A DNA stretch of 55,882 nt. It comes from DATBGS01 sp036557885. GTDB lineage: Bacteria > Chloroflexota > Ktedonobacteria > Ktedonobacterales > DATBGS01. This document shows, piece after piece, positions 20,038 through 27,599 of the stretch. The translations under genes were made by a program, and so were the position numbers. The notes beneath the pieces were generated by a model. It was not told where the DNA came from, did no database searches, and worked only from the letters and a program-made list of their open reading frames with translations. How positions within the stretch are numbered: the first letter of the stretch is position 1; every line of letters starts with the position of its first letter. The stretch covers positions 1 through 55,882 of the forward strand of contig DATBGS010000002.1 of the NCBI GenBank assembly GCA_036557885.1, given 5' to 3'.

Positions 20038-20373
20038 GTGATTCTCCTGGATGACCTTACGGAAATGCTCAAAGGCGTGTTAGAGGGCTGTGTCCTTGAG
20101 ATTATCAGCCGTAAGCAAACCTACGGCTACGAAATCACACGGCAACTGCATGCCCTCGGATTCATGGACGTGGTGGACGGAACGGTGTACACCATTTTGG
20201 TTCGGCTTGAAAAAAACAAGCTCGTGGACATTGAGACCAAGCGGTCCGAAATGGGGCCACCACGAAAGTTTTTTGCGCTCAACGACGCGGGGCGCGAGGA
20301 ATTACGCCGATTCTGGGCAAAGTGGGAGTTCGTCGCGTCGAAAATCCATGAATTAAAGGAGGGTCAGCGATGA
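20038..20373 (+). CDS. PadR-family transcriptional regulator
   Basis: Small winged-helix repressor of about 110 residues: MLKGVLEGCVLEIISR, then YGYEITRQLHALGF, then GTVYTILVRLEKNKLVDIE (wing) and a C-terminal dimerisation helix. PadR proteins repress adjacent efflux genes until ligand binds. The start is uncertain: GTG 20038 abuts the purine-rich aaggggg; CTG 20047 sits at better spacing and gives the LDDLTEMLKG beginning I recall in relatives; ATG 20065 is a third option. The stop overlaps the next start (ATGA). First gene of a four-gene efflux operon. Confidence 0.88.
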   Translation: MILLDDLTEMLKGVLEGCVLEIISRKQTYGYEITRQLHALGFMDVVDGTVYTILVRLEKNKLVDIETKRSEMGPPRKFFALNDAGREELRRFWAKWEFVASKIHELKEGQR

Positions 20374-20747
20374 GCGGACTGCTTGAGTTTTTTAACGAGT
20401 ATTTTAATTTCAAACGCATCGCGCGGGAAAAGCGCGAGTACAAGCAAAAGCAGGAACGGGCGAAAGCCCTGCCGGAAGACTACTGCTATGTGTACCACAA
20501 AATCCAGCAGTATATGTGGAGTTACTCGGGGGGGTCGGGGATGGATATGCTGCCAATACTCGCCGATTTGCTCGACCTGTTCGAAACGGGCGCGGCGGAG
20601 GGCAAGCGCGTGTTGGACATCACAGGCGAGGACGTGGCCGCGTTTTGCGACGAGTTGCTGCGGAACGCCAAGACGTACACGGAAAACCGGCGCGAGGCGC
20701 TGAACCGCGACATTCGGAAGAAACTCGGAAAGGGGAACGGTGCTTAA
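20370..20747 (+). CDS. DUF1048 family protein
   Basis: About 125-residue soluble helical protein (FNEYFNFKRIAREKREYK start, ALPEDYCYVYHKIQQYMW, a glycine-rich SGGSGMDM turn, DITGEDVAAFCDELL end). It matches the DUF1048 family, which repeatedly sits between a PadR regulator and ABC transporter genes; function is unknown. Its start overlaps the PadR stop by 4 nt and its stop is directly followed by the ATPase start, so all four genes are translationally linked. Confidence 0.85.
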   Translation: MSGLLEFFNEYFNFKRIAREKREYKQKQERAKALPEDYCYVYHKIQQYMWSYSGGSGMDMLPILADLLDLFETGAAEGKRVLDITGEDVAAFCDELLRNAKTYTENRREALNRDIRKKLGKGNGA

Positions 20748-21509
20748 ATGACAGACATAGCCATTCATGTGCAAGAGTTGCGCAAATCTTTCAAAGAGAC
20801 GCACGTCCTGAAAGGCGTTGATTTTGCGGTGCAGCGCGGCGAGATTTTCGCCTTGCTCGGCTCCAACGGCGCGGGCAAGACGACGACCATCAACATCCTC
20901 TCCACGCTGTTGCTGCCCGACGGTGGGAGCGCGAGCATCTGCGGCTTCGACGTGCAGCGTCAGTCCGCACAGGTACGCGAGCGCATCAGCCTGACCGGGC
21001 AGTTCGCAGCCGTGGACGGCATCCTCACGGGGCGTGAAAATCTCGTGCTGATTGCCAACCTGCGGGGAGTTTCCGCTGCCTGCAAAACTGCCGATACCTT
21101 GCTTTCCCGCTTTGGGCTGAGTTCCGCGGCGAACCGTCGAGCAAGCTCGTATTCCGGCGGGATGGCTCGCAGGCTCGACATCGCGATGAGCCTGGTCGGA
21201 ACGCCCGCTGTGATCTTCCTTGACGAGCCAACGACTGGACTTGACCCAGAGGGACGGCTGGAAGTCTGGAAAACCGTCAAGGAACTGGCCGACGGTGGTA
21301 CCACGATTCTGCTGACGACACAACAGCTTGAGGAAGCGGAGCACCTCGCCGACCGCATCGCCATCCTGCACGGAGGGAAAATCATCGCGAACGGGACGCT
21401 TGATGAACTCAAAAAGCTGTTCCCGCCCGCCAAGGTCGAATACATTGAAAAGCAGCCGTCATTGGAGGAAATTTTCCTCGCCATCATCGGTCAAAGGGAG
21501 GACAAGTAA
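20748..21509 (+). CDS. ABC transporter ATP-binding protein, DrrA-like
   Basis: 253 residues with all ABC motifs in order: Walker A GSNGAGKTT (~38-46), Q-loop at SLTGQFAAVD, signature YSGGMARR, Walker B VIFLDEPTTGLD, and TTQQ where other ABC ATPases have a histidine switch. Glutamine at that place is common in DrrA-type drug-export ATPases, so it is not evidence of loss of function. It powers the permease encoded next, 0 nt downstream. Likely substrate: an antibiotic, antimicrobial peptide or lipid; not determinable. Confidence 0.93.
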   Translation: MTDIAIHVQELRKSFKETHVLKGVDFAVQRGEIFALLGSNGAGKTTTINILSTLLLPDGGSASICGFDVQRQSAQVRERISLTGQFAAVDGILTGRENLVLIANLRGVSAACKTADTLLSRFGLSSAANRRASSYSGGMARRLDIAMSLVGTPAVIFLDEPTTGLDPEGRLEVWKTVKELADGGTTILLTTQQLEEAEHLADRIAILHGGKIIANGTLDELKKLFPPAKVEYIEKQPSLEEIFLAIIGQREDK

Positions 21510-22262
21510 ATGAAAATTGTGCACGATACCGCAGTGCTGTTGGGGCGTTCGATGCGCCATATTCTGCGCAGCCCTGACACGATTATCACGGTGTTGATTA
21601 CCCCACTGATGATCATGGTGCTGTTCGTCTATGTGCTCGGCGGCTCGATACAGGCAGGAACCGGCAACTATGTGAATTACCTGTTGCCGGGCATCCTGCT
21701 GATTGCCATTGCAAGCGGAATCGCCTATACTGCCGTGCGGTTGTTTACCGACAAACAGCAAGGGCTGTTCGCGCGGTTTCACTCGATGCCTGTGGCTCGT
21801 TCGTCAGTATTGTGGGCGCATGTGCTGACATCGCTTGTTTCCAACGCCATTTCGGTTGTAGTGATTATCCTCATCGCCCTCATCATGGGCTTCCGCTCAG
21901 GCGCGGGCGTGTTGCAGTGGCTTGAGGTAACGGGAATCCTTGTGCTGTTCACGCTGGCACTGACGTGGCTCGCGGTGATCCCCGGACTGACGGCAACATC
22001 TGTAGACGGCGCAAGCGCGTTCTCGTACCCGCTCATCTTCCTGCCGTTCATTAGTTCCGCATTCGTCCCGACCGCAACCATGCCCGCCGTCGTCCGCGTG
22101 TTTGCGGAGAACCAGCCCGTAACGGCTATCGTGAATGCGGTGCGTTCCCTGCTGAACTCGGAACCGATAGGAAACGAGATATGGATTGCCCTTGCGTGGT
22201 GCGTCGGGGTTACCGTGGTGGCGTACTTCTTCGCCATGCGGGCGTACAAACGGATTGCGTAA
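21510..22262 (+). CDS. ABC-2 type permease
   Basis: 250 residues with about six membrane spans: ITVLITPLMIMVLFVYVLGG first, then YLLPGILLIAIASGIAYTAVRL, LVSNAISVVVIILIALIMG, GILVLFTLALTWLAVIPGL, PLIFLPFISSAFVPTATMP and a last span ending FFAMRAYKRIA. The ENQPVTAIVNAVRSLL segment is typical of DrrB-like ABC-2 exporters. The gene is last in the PadR-DUF1048-ABC operon and is followed by a hairpin. Confidence 0.92.
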   Translation: MKIVHDTAVLLGRSMRHILRSPDTIITVLITPLMIMVLFVYVLGGSIQAGTGNYVNYLLPGILLIAIASGIAYTAVRLFTDKQQGLFARFHSMPVARSSVLWAHVLTSLVSNAISVVVIILIALIMGFRSGAGVLQWLEVTGILVLFTLALTWLAVIPGLTATSVDGASAFSYPLIFLPFISSAFVPTATMPAVVRVFAENQPVTAIVNAVRSLLNSEPIGNEIWIALAWCVGVTVVAYFFAMRAYKRIA

Positions 22263-22305
22263 AGCAGGATCATGCGGGGGTGGAAATACACCCGTAACAG
22301 CGGGC

Positions 22306-22340
22306 GGGGAGCGTTTCCACGCTGAAACGCTCCTCGTCTT
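22306..22340 (+). terminator. Hairpin terminator after the ABC operon
   Basis: ggagcgtttc (22308-22317) pairs perfectly with gaaacgctcc (22324-22333) around a 6-nt loop, followed by tcgtcttt. The T run is interrupted, so termination may be partial. It starts about 45 nt after the permease stop. Confidence 0.6.
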
Positions 22341-22639
22341 TCATGCGCCTCTGCCTGCACCAATCACATACGCCTCAACCTCGCCTGGTATAGCAGACGT
22401 GAGGCGATGCAAATCAAGATTCCTCTTGGTGTTACTCTGATTGGTGGAGGCAGCGCTCAACCGTTTGCACGGCCTGCTCTTGTTCTTGTCGCTGTTCCTG
22501 GCGGAGGTTCCACTGCTCTATTACCCATCGCACTCCAATCGGTACCGCTGCGAGTCCCCAGCACCCTATCCAGGACCAGACTCCCCAGCGCCACCAAGTT
22601 TGGAACTGAGGAGGGAAGACCGGTTGGGCAGGGGTCAGA
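22341..22639. other. Gap upstream of acyltransferase remnant
   Basis: No gene recognised; frames here show no family match. Confidence 0.25.
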
Positions 22640-23363
22640 TGAACATACGTATCTATGCTGAGCGGCGAGCTAGACGGATTCTTCCTGCTTATTGTGCTGT
22701 GCTCCTCTGCTTACTTGTTCTTGTTTGGAGAGCACAATCCCTCCCTGCTCTTTCAATTCCTCTTACTGCAAGACCTCTCCTGGAACGCCTTTACCCTCAG
22801 CAGTGTCCTGAACGGCCCTTGGTGGACCCTCACTATTGAATGGCAATCTCATCAGTATGATTGTGCTTCTCTGCCTTCTCAGTTTGGGCCTGCGCTTTTT
22901 GGTCGTTTGGCTCCATTACCAGGCTCACTATGTCTTGCCAGAAGATGTGCCGGGCATAGGAGGCCTCCTCTTGCGCTTCTTGTATGGCATGCGAGGTAAA
23001 TACCTGGAAGTTTTTGGTCTCGGTATGCTCGCTAGCACGCTGTATGTGTGGGGGCGAGAGCAGCAACGCCTTCCCCTGTCAATCATCCCAGCTATAAAGC
23101 GTGGGAGTTTCTTCCTGACGCCACTCATGTTTTCTTTCTTCTGGTTGTGGCTCAGGCAGAGGCCTTCTTTTAGTACACAAGGCGGGGTCGTGTGGCTTTT
23201 TCCTCCAGGCGGAGGGGAATTCGTTCATTGGTATCCGCTTGCGGCAGGAGGGTGCTTTTTCTGTCTTTTGGTTGCCCAAAGCCAACCAGAAAAGGAACGC
23301 CTCTGTCAGATCGCCAATGAACTCGCCGAGCACATCATGCGCGGAGGCTTATCCGCACACTGA
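22640..23363 (+). pseudogene. Acyltransferase-3 (OafA/YrhL-like) remnant, 5' truncated and twice frameshifted
   Basis: Three consecutive pieces lie in three frames: RRARRILPAYCAVL (~22670), then LLQDLSWNAFTLSSVLNGPWW plus TLTIEW (~22765-22845), then LVVWLHYQAHYVLPEDVPG and YGMRGKYLEVFGLGMLAS (~22895-23040) to TGA 23363. These are the middle and end of an integral-membrane O-acyltransferase. The start with its conserved histidine (H in the first span region) is missing. The pieces are collinear, so this is one gene that decayed in place. Confidence 0.75.
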
Positions 23364-23445
23364 TGGCTCCCGCTTGCTGGCATTGGCTATGCTGGCACAG
23401 GCGTCGAAGAAGCTGCTGACATTGCTAATCTAGATTTATTCAACC

Positions 23446-24213
23446 TCAGCGAATTCCCATCCTTAGCGCACCGTCCAATCGAATCACCTCGCCATTGAGC
23501 ATTGTATTTTCGATGATTTGTTTAGCCAGCGCAGCATATTCATGTGGCTGGCCCAGACGTGGAGGAAAGGGCACCTGCTGGCCGAGTGAAAGACGGGCTG
23601 GCTCTGGTAGGCCCGCAAGCAACGGCGTATCAAACAGCCCTGGAGCAATCGTCATGATACGAATTCCATTCCGTGCCAGATCACGAGCGATTGGCAGTGT
23701 CATTCCAACAATGCCTCCTTTGGAAGCAGAATAAGCCGCCTGCCCGATTTGCCCATCGAAAGCTGCTATTGAGGCGGTGTTGATAATTACGCCCCGTTCA
23801 CCCTCTTCATTTGGGGTATTTGCTGCCATAGCTACAGCAGCCAGGCGTATTGCATTGAAGGTTCCAATCAAATTCACCTGGATGACTTTAATGAAATTCG
23901 CAAGGCTGGCAGGCCCCCCTTTGCCAAGTACCCGCTCAGCAGCGCCAATCCCGGCGCAATTGATGAGAACATGCAAGCCTTCAGCATGCTCAACTGCGGC
24001 CTGGACTGCTGCTTGCATGGAGGCTTCCTCAGTCACATTTGCTTGAACAAAGCGCACAGACGGCCCCAGTTCTTCAGCCAAAGCCAGGCCAGCCTCCCGA
24101 TTGAGATCAGCAATCACTACTTTGGCAGCCTCCTGGCTTAACAAGCGCACACATGCTTCACCCAATCCCGATGCTCCCCCGGTCACCAATACACTAGTGT
24201 TCTTTACTTGCAT
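23446..24213 (-). CDS. Short-chain dehydrogenase, 3-hydroxyacyl-CoA dehydrogenase type-2-like
   Basis: 255 residues from ATG 24213, preceded by AAAGGAAAG. Classic SDR features: the cofactor loop VTGGASGLGEA near the N-terminus with an acidic residue after the second strand (VIADLNRE, so NAD preferred), NCAGIG, the catalytic serine in INTASIAAF, YSASK (Tyr/Lys), and APGLFDTPLL after the active site. The PGLFDTPLLAGLPE and QQVPFPPRLGQPHEYA segments match the HSD17B10 / 3-hydroxyacyl-CoA dehydrogenase II branch, acting in beta-oxidation of short or branched acyl-CoA. A role with the acyl-CoA ligases 3.4 kb away is plausible but not shown. Confidence 0.9.
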   Translation of the reverse strand: MQVKNTSVLVTGGASGLGEACVRLLSQEAAKVVIADLNREAGLALAEELGPSVRFVQANVTEEASMQAAVQAAVEHAEGLHVLINCAGIGAAERVLGKGGPASLANFIKVIQVNLIGTFNAIRLAAVAMAANTPNEEGERGVIINTASIAAFDGQIGQAAYSASKGGIVGMTLPIARDLARNGIRIMTIAPGLFDTPLLAGLPEPARLSLGQQVPFPPRLGQPHEYAALAKQIIENTMLNGEVIRLDGALRMGIR

Positions 24214-24318
24214 GGCACTTTCCTTTCGTTGCTTTTTAAATCTGAGTAAAGACCCTCTTCTCTTCGTAATGAGGTCTTTCTTCAAGGGATACCAGTCATC
24301 TTTGCATCATAAAAGCCC

Positions 24319-24678
24319 TTAGATCACGAGATCCACCGCAATCGGCAGCGAACTACGCGACCAGTCGCTCAGGTCATCACTATCGCGTGGAGTATATTTA
24401 TTGTAAACGAGCTTACGGGCAAGAGCATCTTCTTGTTCACTTCTCACAACTCTTGCTTGCCCGGTGTAGACTTGCTGGCGTATCTTCACCTGTACTTGCG
24501 GCTGACTGAGCACATTTTTCACCCAATCCGCCCGATCTTGTCCCCCCGAAAGCAGGTAGAGCGTATGTTCGGATAAAGCAAACCAGATTTCGATAGTATG
24601 CGGGCGGCCAGAGCGCCGACCAGTGGTGGTCAAATAACAAAAATCATCATCAGCGAGAAGTTGAAGATCGTCATTCAT
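24319..24678 (-). CDS. Small split-barrel flavin/F420-type protein (PNPOx-like / DUF385)
   Basis: 119 residues. The core CYLTTTGRRSGRPHTIEIWFAL is the beta-barrel signature of the pyridoxamine-phosphate-oxidase-like or deazaflavin-dependent nitroreductase (DUF385) group, followed by LYLLSGGQDRADWVKNVLSQ and PQVQVKIRQQVYTGQARVV. Such proteins bind FMN or F420 and reduce quinones or nitro groups; the exact reaction is unknown. It is encoded about 100 nt upstream of the SDR gene on the same strand, so co-expression is possible. Confidence 0.82.
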   Translation of the reverse strand: MNDDLQLLADDDFCYLTTTGRRSGRPHTIEIWFALSEHTLYLLSGGQDRADWVKNVLSQPQVQVKIRQQVYTGQARVVRSEQEDALARKLVYNKYTPRDSDDLSDWSRSSLPIAVDLVI

Positions 24679-25032
24679 GGCGCAATCTCCAGTGTGTAAG
24701 AGTCCTCTCTTCTTCTAGCCAAAAGCAGAGAGGACACCCTTTCGTGCTTGTCTTCATTCTAGCAGGGTAAACTTCATCAGAACAAGCCTTCCGTACATGA
24801 CACCCTAAAAAGAAGGTACACTTCCCTGTATGCTACTCTTGACTATGCTGCTCTTTCTGTTGGAGCAACGTGCCAGTTTTGATTGACAAGGATGATCAGC
24901 GAAAATCTGCGCCTTGATGAAGAAAAATTCTTTCGGCTTCATATCATAGCTAGCTCGCTAACGCGCAGAATAAAACCTTACACCATTTGGTTCCAGGTGT
25001 AGTCTCTTCTCTCTGATAAAGGAGACGCTCCT
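24679..25032. other. Divergent intergenic region upstream of mgtC-like gene
   Basis: AT-richer than its surroundings, with a small tacacc/ggtgta hairpin just before the MgtC start and aaaggag as ribosome-binding site. I looked for a magnesium riboswitch-like structure and could not establish one. Confidence 0.3.
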
Positions 25033-25743
25033 ATGCTTTCGTTTCCTGTGATACTCATTCGCTTGACCCTGGCATTGGTATTGGGGGGCGTTATTGGCCT
25101 TGAACGCGAACTCACTGCCCATAGTGCCGGATTACGGACGAATGCTTTGGTGTCTTTGGGATCAGCGTTATTTATGCTGATTTCGCAGTATGGCTTCACG
25201 GACTTTCTTGCGCTCCAACATGTGCAGGTTGATCCTTCTCGTGTTGCTTCCTATGTTGTAGCAGGTATCGGGTTTCTTGGTGGCGGGGCAATTGCGTTTT
25301 ATCGGGAGCAAGAACGAGTCAAAGGGTTGACCACAGCAGCGGCAATCTGGAGCGTAGCCGCGCTCGGCCTGGCTTGCGGAGCTGGCCTCATTGTGGAGGC
25401 GCTTACCACCACCATCCTGGCGCTGATCGTCCTGGTTGGCCTGCGCTGGCTGGAGTGTTGGCTTCATTCACGTCACAGACCACAGAGCCATAAGTTGCGT
25501 ATCCAGGCAAACGCTGTCACAGGCCAGCTTCTGGGGACGATCACCGAAGCCTGTACCAGTTCCGGGATAACACTCCAGCATCTGGAGGTTCGCACTGGAG
25601 AGGCAGGTGCTCTGGTGGAGGTGGCATGCCTGATTCCTCCAGGGGTCGCATTTGCTCAGGCAGTTAGCCAGGTGCAAAACCTTCCTGACGTGCAATCAAT
25701 CCAGATTGATGTAGAACACCTGGCTCAGCATAGAGAAGAGTGA
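25033..25743 (+). CDS. MgtC/SapB family membrane protein
   Basis: 236 residues from ATG 25033, with aaaggag upstream. The N-terminal half is the MgtC membrane domain: GGVIGLERELTAHSAGLRTN, ALVSLGSALFMLIS, GIGFLGGGAI, and VKGLTTAAAIWSVAALGLACG. The C-terminal ~80 residues form a cytosolic ACT-like domain. The family affects magnesium homeostasis, membrane potential or F-ATPase activity; the molecular role is not settled. Single-gene unit by orientation. Confidence 0.92.
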   Translation: MLSFPVILIRLTLALVLGGVIGLERELTAHSAGLRTNALVSLGSALFMLISQYGFTDFLALQHVQVDPSRVASYVVAGIGFLGGGAIAFYREQERVKGLTTAAAIWSVAALGLACGAGLIVEALTTTILALIVLVGLRWLECWLHSRHRPQSHKLRIQANAVTGQLLGTITEACTSSGITLQHLEVRTGEAGALVEVACLIPPGVAFAQAVSQVQNLPDVQSIQIDVEHLAQHREE

Positions 25744-25809
25744 CGCTCTCTACACGGTCAAATTGATTGGGAGGAGCTAGCCTGAGCAGATAACACTATC
25801 GGGCGCAAG

Positions 25810-27093
25810 CTAAGGCAGGCCACAGCATATCCAGGCACCTGCCAGGACTGATTCGGGAACCTCGCGTTGGGTAGCAAAAGCGGTTCTGGCAACAATCTGC
25901 CCCTCTTTTATCACCATCTCAATGGTGCTTCGATCAGTCAGCAGGGAGAGATTGTTGAGGGGATTCCCTGCTACGACGATAAGATCAGCAATTTTGCCGG
26001 GTTCCAGTGTTCCCAACCAGCTATCCCATCCCAAAGCACGAGCAGCCTGGGCTGTTGAAGCGATGATTACTTGCATAGGGGACAAACCAGCCTCAGCCAA
26101 ATAGAGGAGTTCTTTGGCGTTATCGCCGTGATAATTATAAGGGGTGGCGGCATCCGTCCCCATTGCAATCGGCACTCCTCGTGTATGCGCGAGTTGGACA
26201 CTGCGCAGCGCGTGGTCCTGAGCAATGTTCAATTTTTCTCTGATCCAGGCAGGAACATCAGGACGATCTCCAGAAAGCACGTCGTAGCCTGGCTTGAGCG
26301 TGGGTACCAGGAAAATGCTTTGCTCTGCCATTGTGTCTATCAGTCGTTCATCTTGGTACAGGTAGGTGCCATGCTCAACGGTTCGCACGCCTGCCGAAAC
26401 AGCGTTGCGGATACCCTGGATACCATGCGCGTGTGCCGCCACCGGCTTCCCAACTTTTCTTGCTTCTTCAACAGCCGCACGAATCTCTTCCAGTCCGTAC
26501 TGAACCGCTCCTGGTACTTCTCCAGGAGTAAGTATCGCCCCAGTAGCGAGCACTTTGATCAGGTCTGCACCCATCTTCAGTTGCTCACGTGCCGCCTTGC
26601 GCACCTCATCAGGACCGTCGGCTTCCCGATACATCCCTTCGTAGTATTCAGTGCCAGCAGAGGTAATGGATAAGAGTTTCCCGGCAAGCTGCATGCGTGG
26701 GCCAGCCCACATACCGTGTTCAATTGCTTCGCGCACAGCAAATTCCAGCCAGTGACGCCCGCCGACATCCCGCATGGTAGTTACCCCTGCGGCCAGGCTG
26801 TTCTGGGCGTGCTTGAGCATAAGCAGCGTCGCCCAGCCCCGCTCTCCCCGCAAGCGCCCATCGGGAGCGCCATCTCCCGCCAGGTGTACATGGCAATCTA
26901 TCAAGCCTGGCAACACTGTGCGCCCGGTTAGATCAAGCACTGTCCGGGGAGTTTCAGGGTCTGTTTGCCAACCGGCTTCTTCACCGGCATACGTGATGCG
27001 ACCATTTTCGATGACGAGCATATGCTGTTCTGTTGGGGGGTTTCCGGTTCCGTCTACCAAGCGCATGGATTTAAGGACAAGGGGAATAGACAT
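25810..27093 (-). CDS. Metal-dependent amidohydrolase (imidazolonepropionase/prolidase-like)
   Basis: 427 residues from ATG 27093, with AGGAG 8 nt upstream. Amidohydrolase superfamily layout: N-terminal beta-sandwich, GLIDCHVHLAGDG (HxH), DLIKVLATGA (lysine that is carbamylated in relatives), VAAHAHG and VEHGTYL (two histidines), IAMGTDAAT (catalytic aspartate), and LGTLEPGKIADLIVVAGNP at the end. The carbamyl-lysine arrangement fits the Xaa-Pro/Xaa-Arg dipeptidase subgroup. Substrate not determinable. It stands alone. Confidence 0.9.
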   Translation of the reverse strand: MSIPLVLKSMRLVDGTGNPPTEQHMLVIENGRITYAGEEAGWQTDPETPRTVLDLTGRTVLPGLIDCHVHLAGDGAPDGRLRGERGWATLLMLKHAQNSLAAGVTTMRDVGGRHWLEFAVREAIEHGMWAGPRMQLAGKLLSITSAGTEYYEGMYREADGPDEVRKAAREQLKMGADLIKVLATGAILTPGEVPGAVQYGLEEIRAAVEEARKVGKPVAAHAHGIQGIRNAVSAGVRTVEHGTYLYQDERLIDTMAEQSIFLVPTLKPGYDVLSGDRPDVPAWIREKLNIAQDHALRSVQLAHTRGVPIAMGTDAATPYNYHGDNAKELLYLAEAGLSPMQVIIASTAQAARALGWDSWLGTLEPGKIADLIVVAGNPLNNLSLLTDRSTIEMVIKEGQIVARTAFATQREVPESVLAGAWICCGLP

Positions 27094-27246
27094 AGTGCCT
27101 GCTCCTGTGGCTTGAGTTCTGCGCTCCAGTATGCACTGATGCTGGCAGATCATTGAAGCTCATCATAGCATGCTAAGCAAGAGAGGCCGAGCGTTCCAGG
27201 GAATTTTTGACCTTTGCTTGCACCAGAATCACGTCGTGGCATCTGC

Positions 27247-27275
27247 TTGACATTCCCCAAAGAACAAGCTAGAGT
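27247..27275 (+). promoter_or_regulatory. Candidate promoter upstream of first acyl-CoA ligase
   Basis: TTGACA (27247-27252), a 17-nt spacer, and TAGAGT (27270-27275). The -35 box is perfect and the -10 box weak. It would leave a long leader of about 320 nt before the ligase gene. Confidence 0.4.
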
Positions 27276-27478
27276 CAGAGACTCACTCCCTTGGAAGGGA
27301 TGAGCTTGGAGCCGTTCTCCATCTCAATTCACCAGACCCAGCCCACGTCCCCTGTTGGGTGGGTGCCTTGCGCTGAAACGGTATCTCTCCTCTACCTCTG
27401 GCCTCTTGTCCGACCTACGAGGAGTGCCTACGCGCTAGTGGTCTATTCTATCGCAGCAGTATATAATAGGCAAGTGGG

Positions 27479-27530
27479 CGCGGCTTCCTCCGCCTGAAGG
27501 CGGGGGCATCCGCCGCGAAGTTTTTTGTGA
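27479..27530 (+). terminator. GC-rich hairpin followed by T6
   Basis: Nested pairing of gcggc...gccgc around ccgcc-tgaa-ggcgg, then gaagtttttt. It has the form of an intrinsic terminator but lies 70 nt before the start of the acyl-CoA ligase, so it could attenuate that operon or be the end of an old mobile element. Confidence 0.5.
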
Positions 27531-27599
27531 ACGCCAGAAGCAAACACCCTCTTGTCAGCGTCCCAAGTCAACTAATGGCCCTGGGCCAGGAGGCACCGC

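Larger units (their letters stand above)
27094..27599. other. Divergent gap with candidate promoter and a GC-rich hairpin
   Basis: Contains a plausible promoter (separate entry), a TATAAT at 27461-27466 without a matching -35 box, and a GC-rich hairpin followed by tttttt at about 27479-27530. A 30-nt stretch at 27530-27560 resembles 3643-3672. The hairpin-plus-NARSK arrangement looks like the right end of an IS200/IS605-type element; this is tentative. Confidence 0.35.

Noticed and set aside
24679..25032. Magnesium riboswitch in front of the MgtC-like gene
   Set aside because: Only a 6-bp hairpin was found; no M-box-like conserved core could be recognised.
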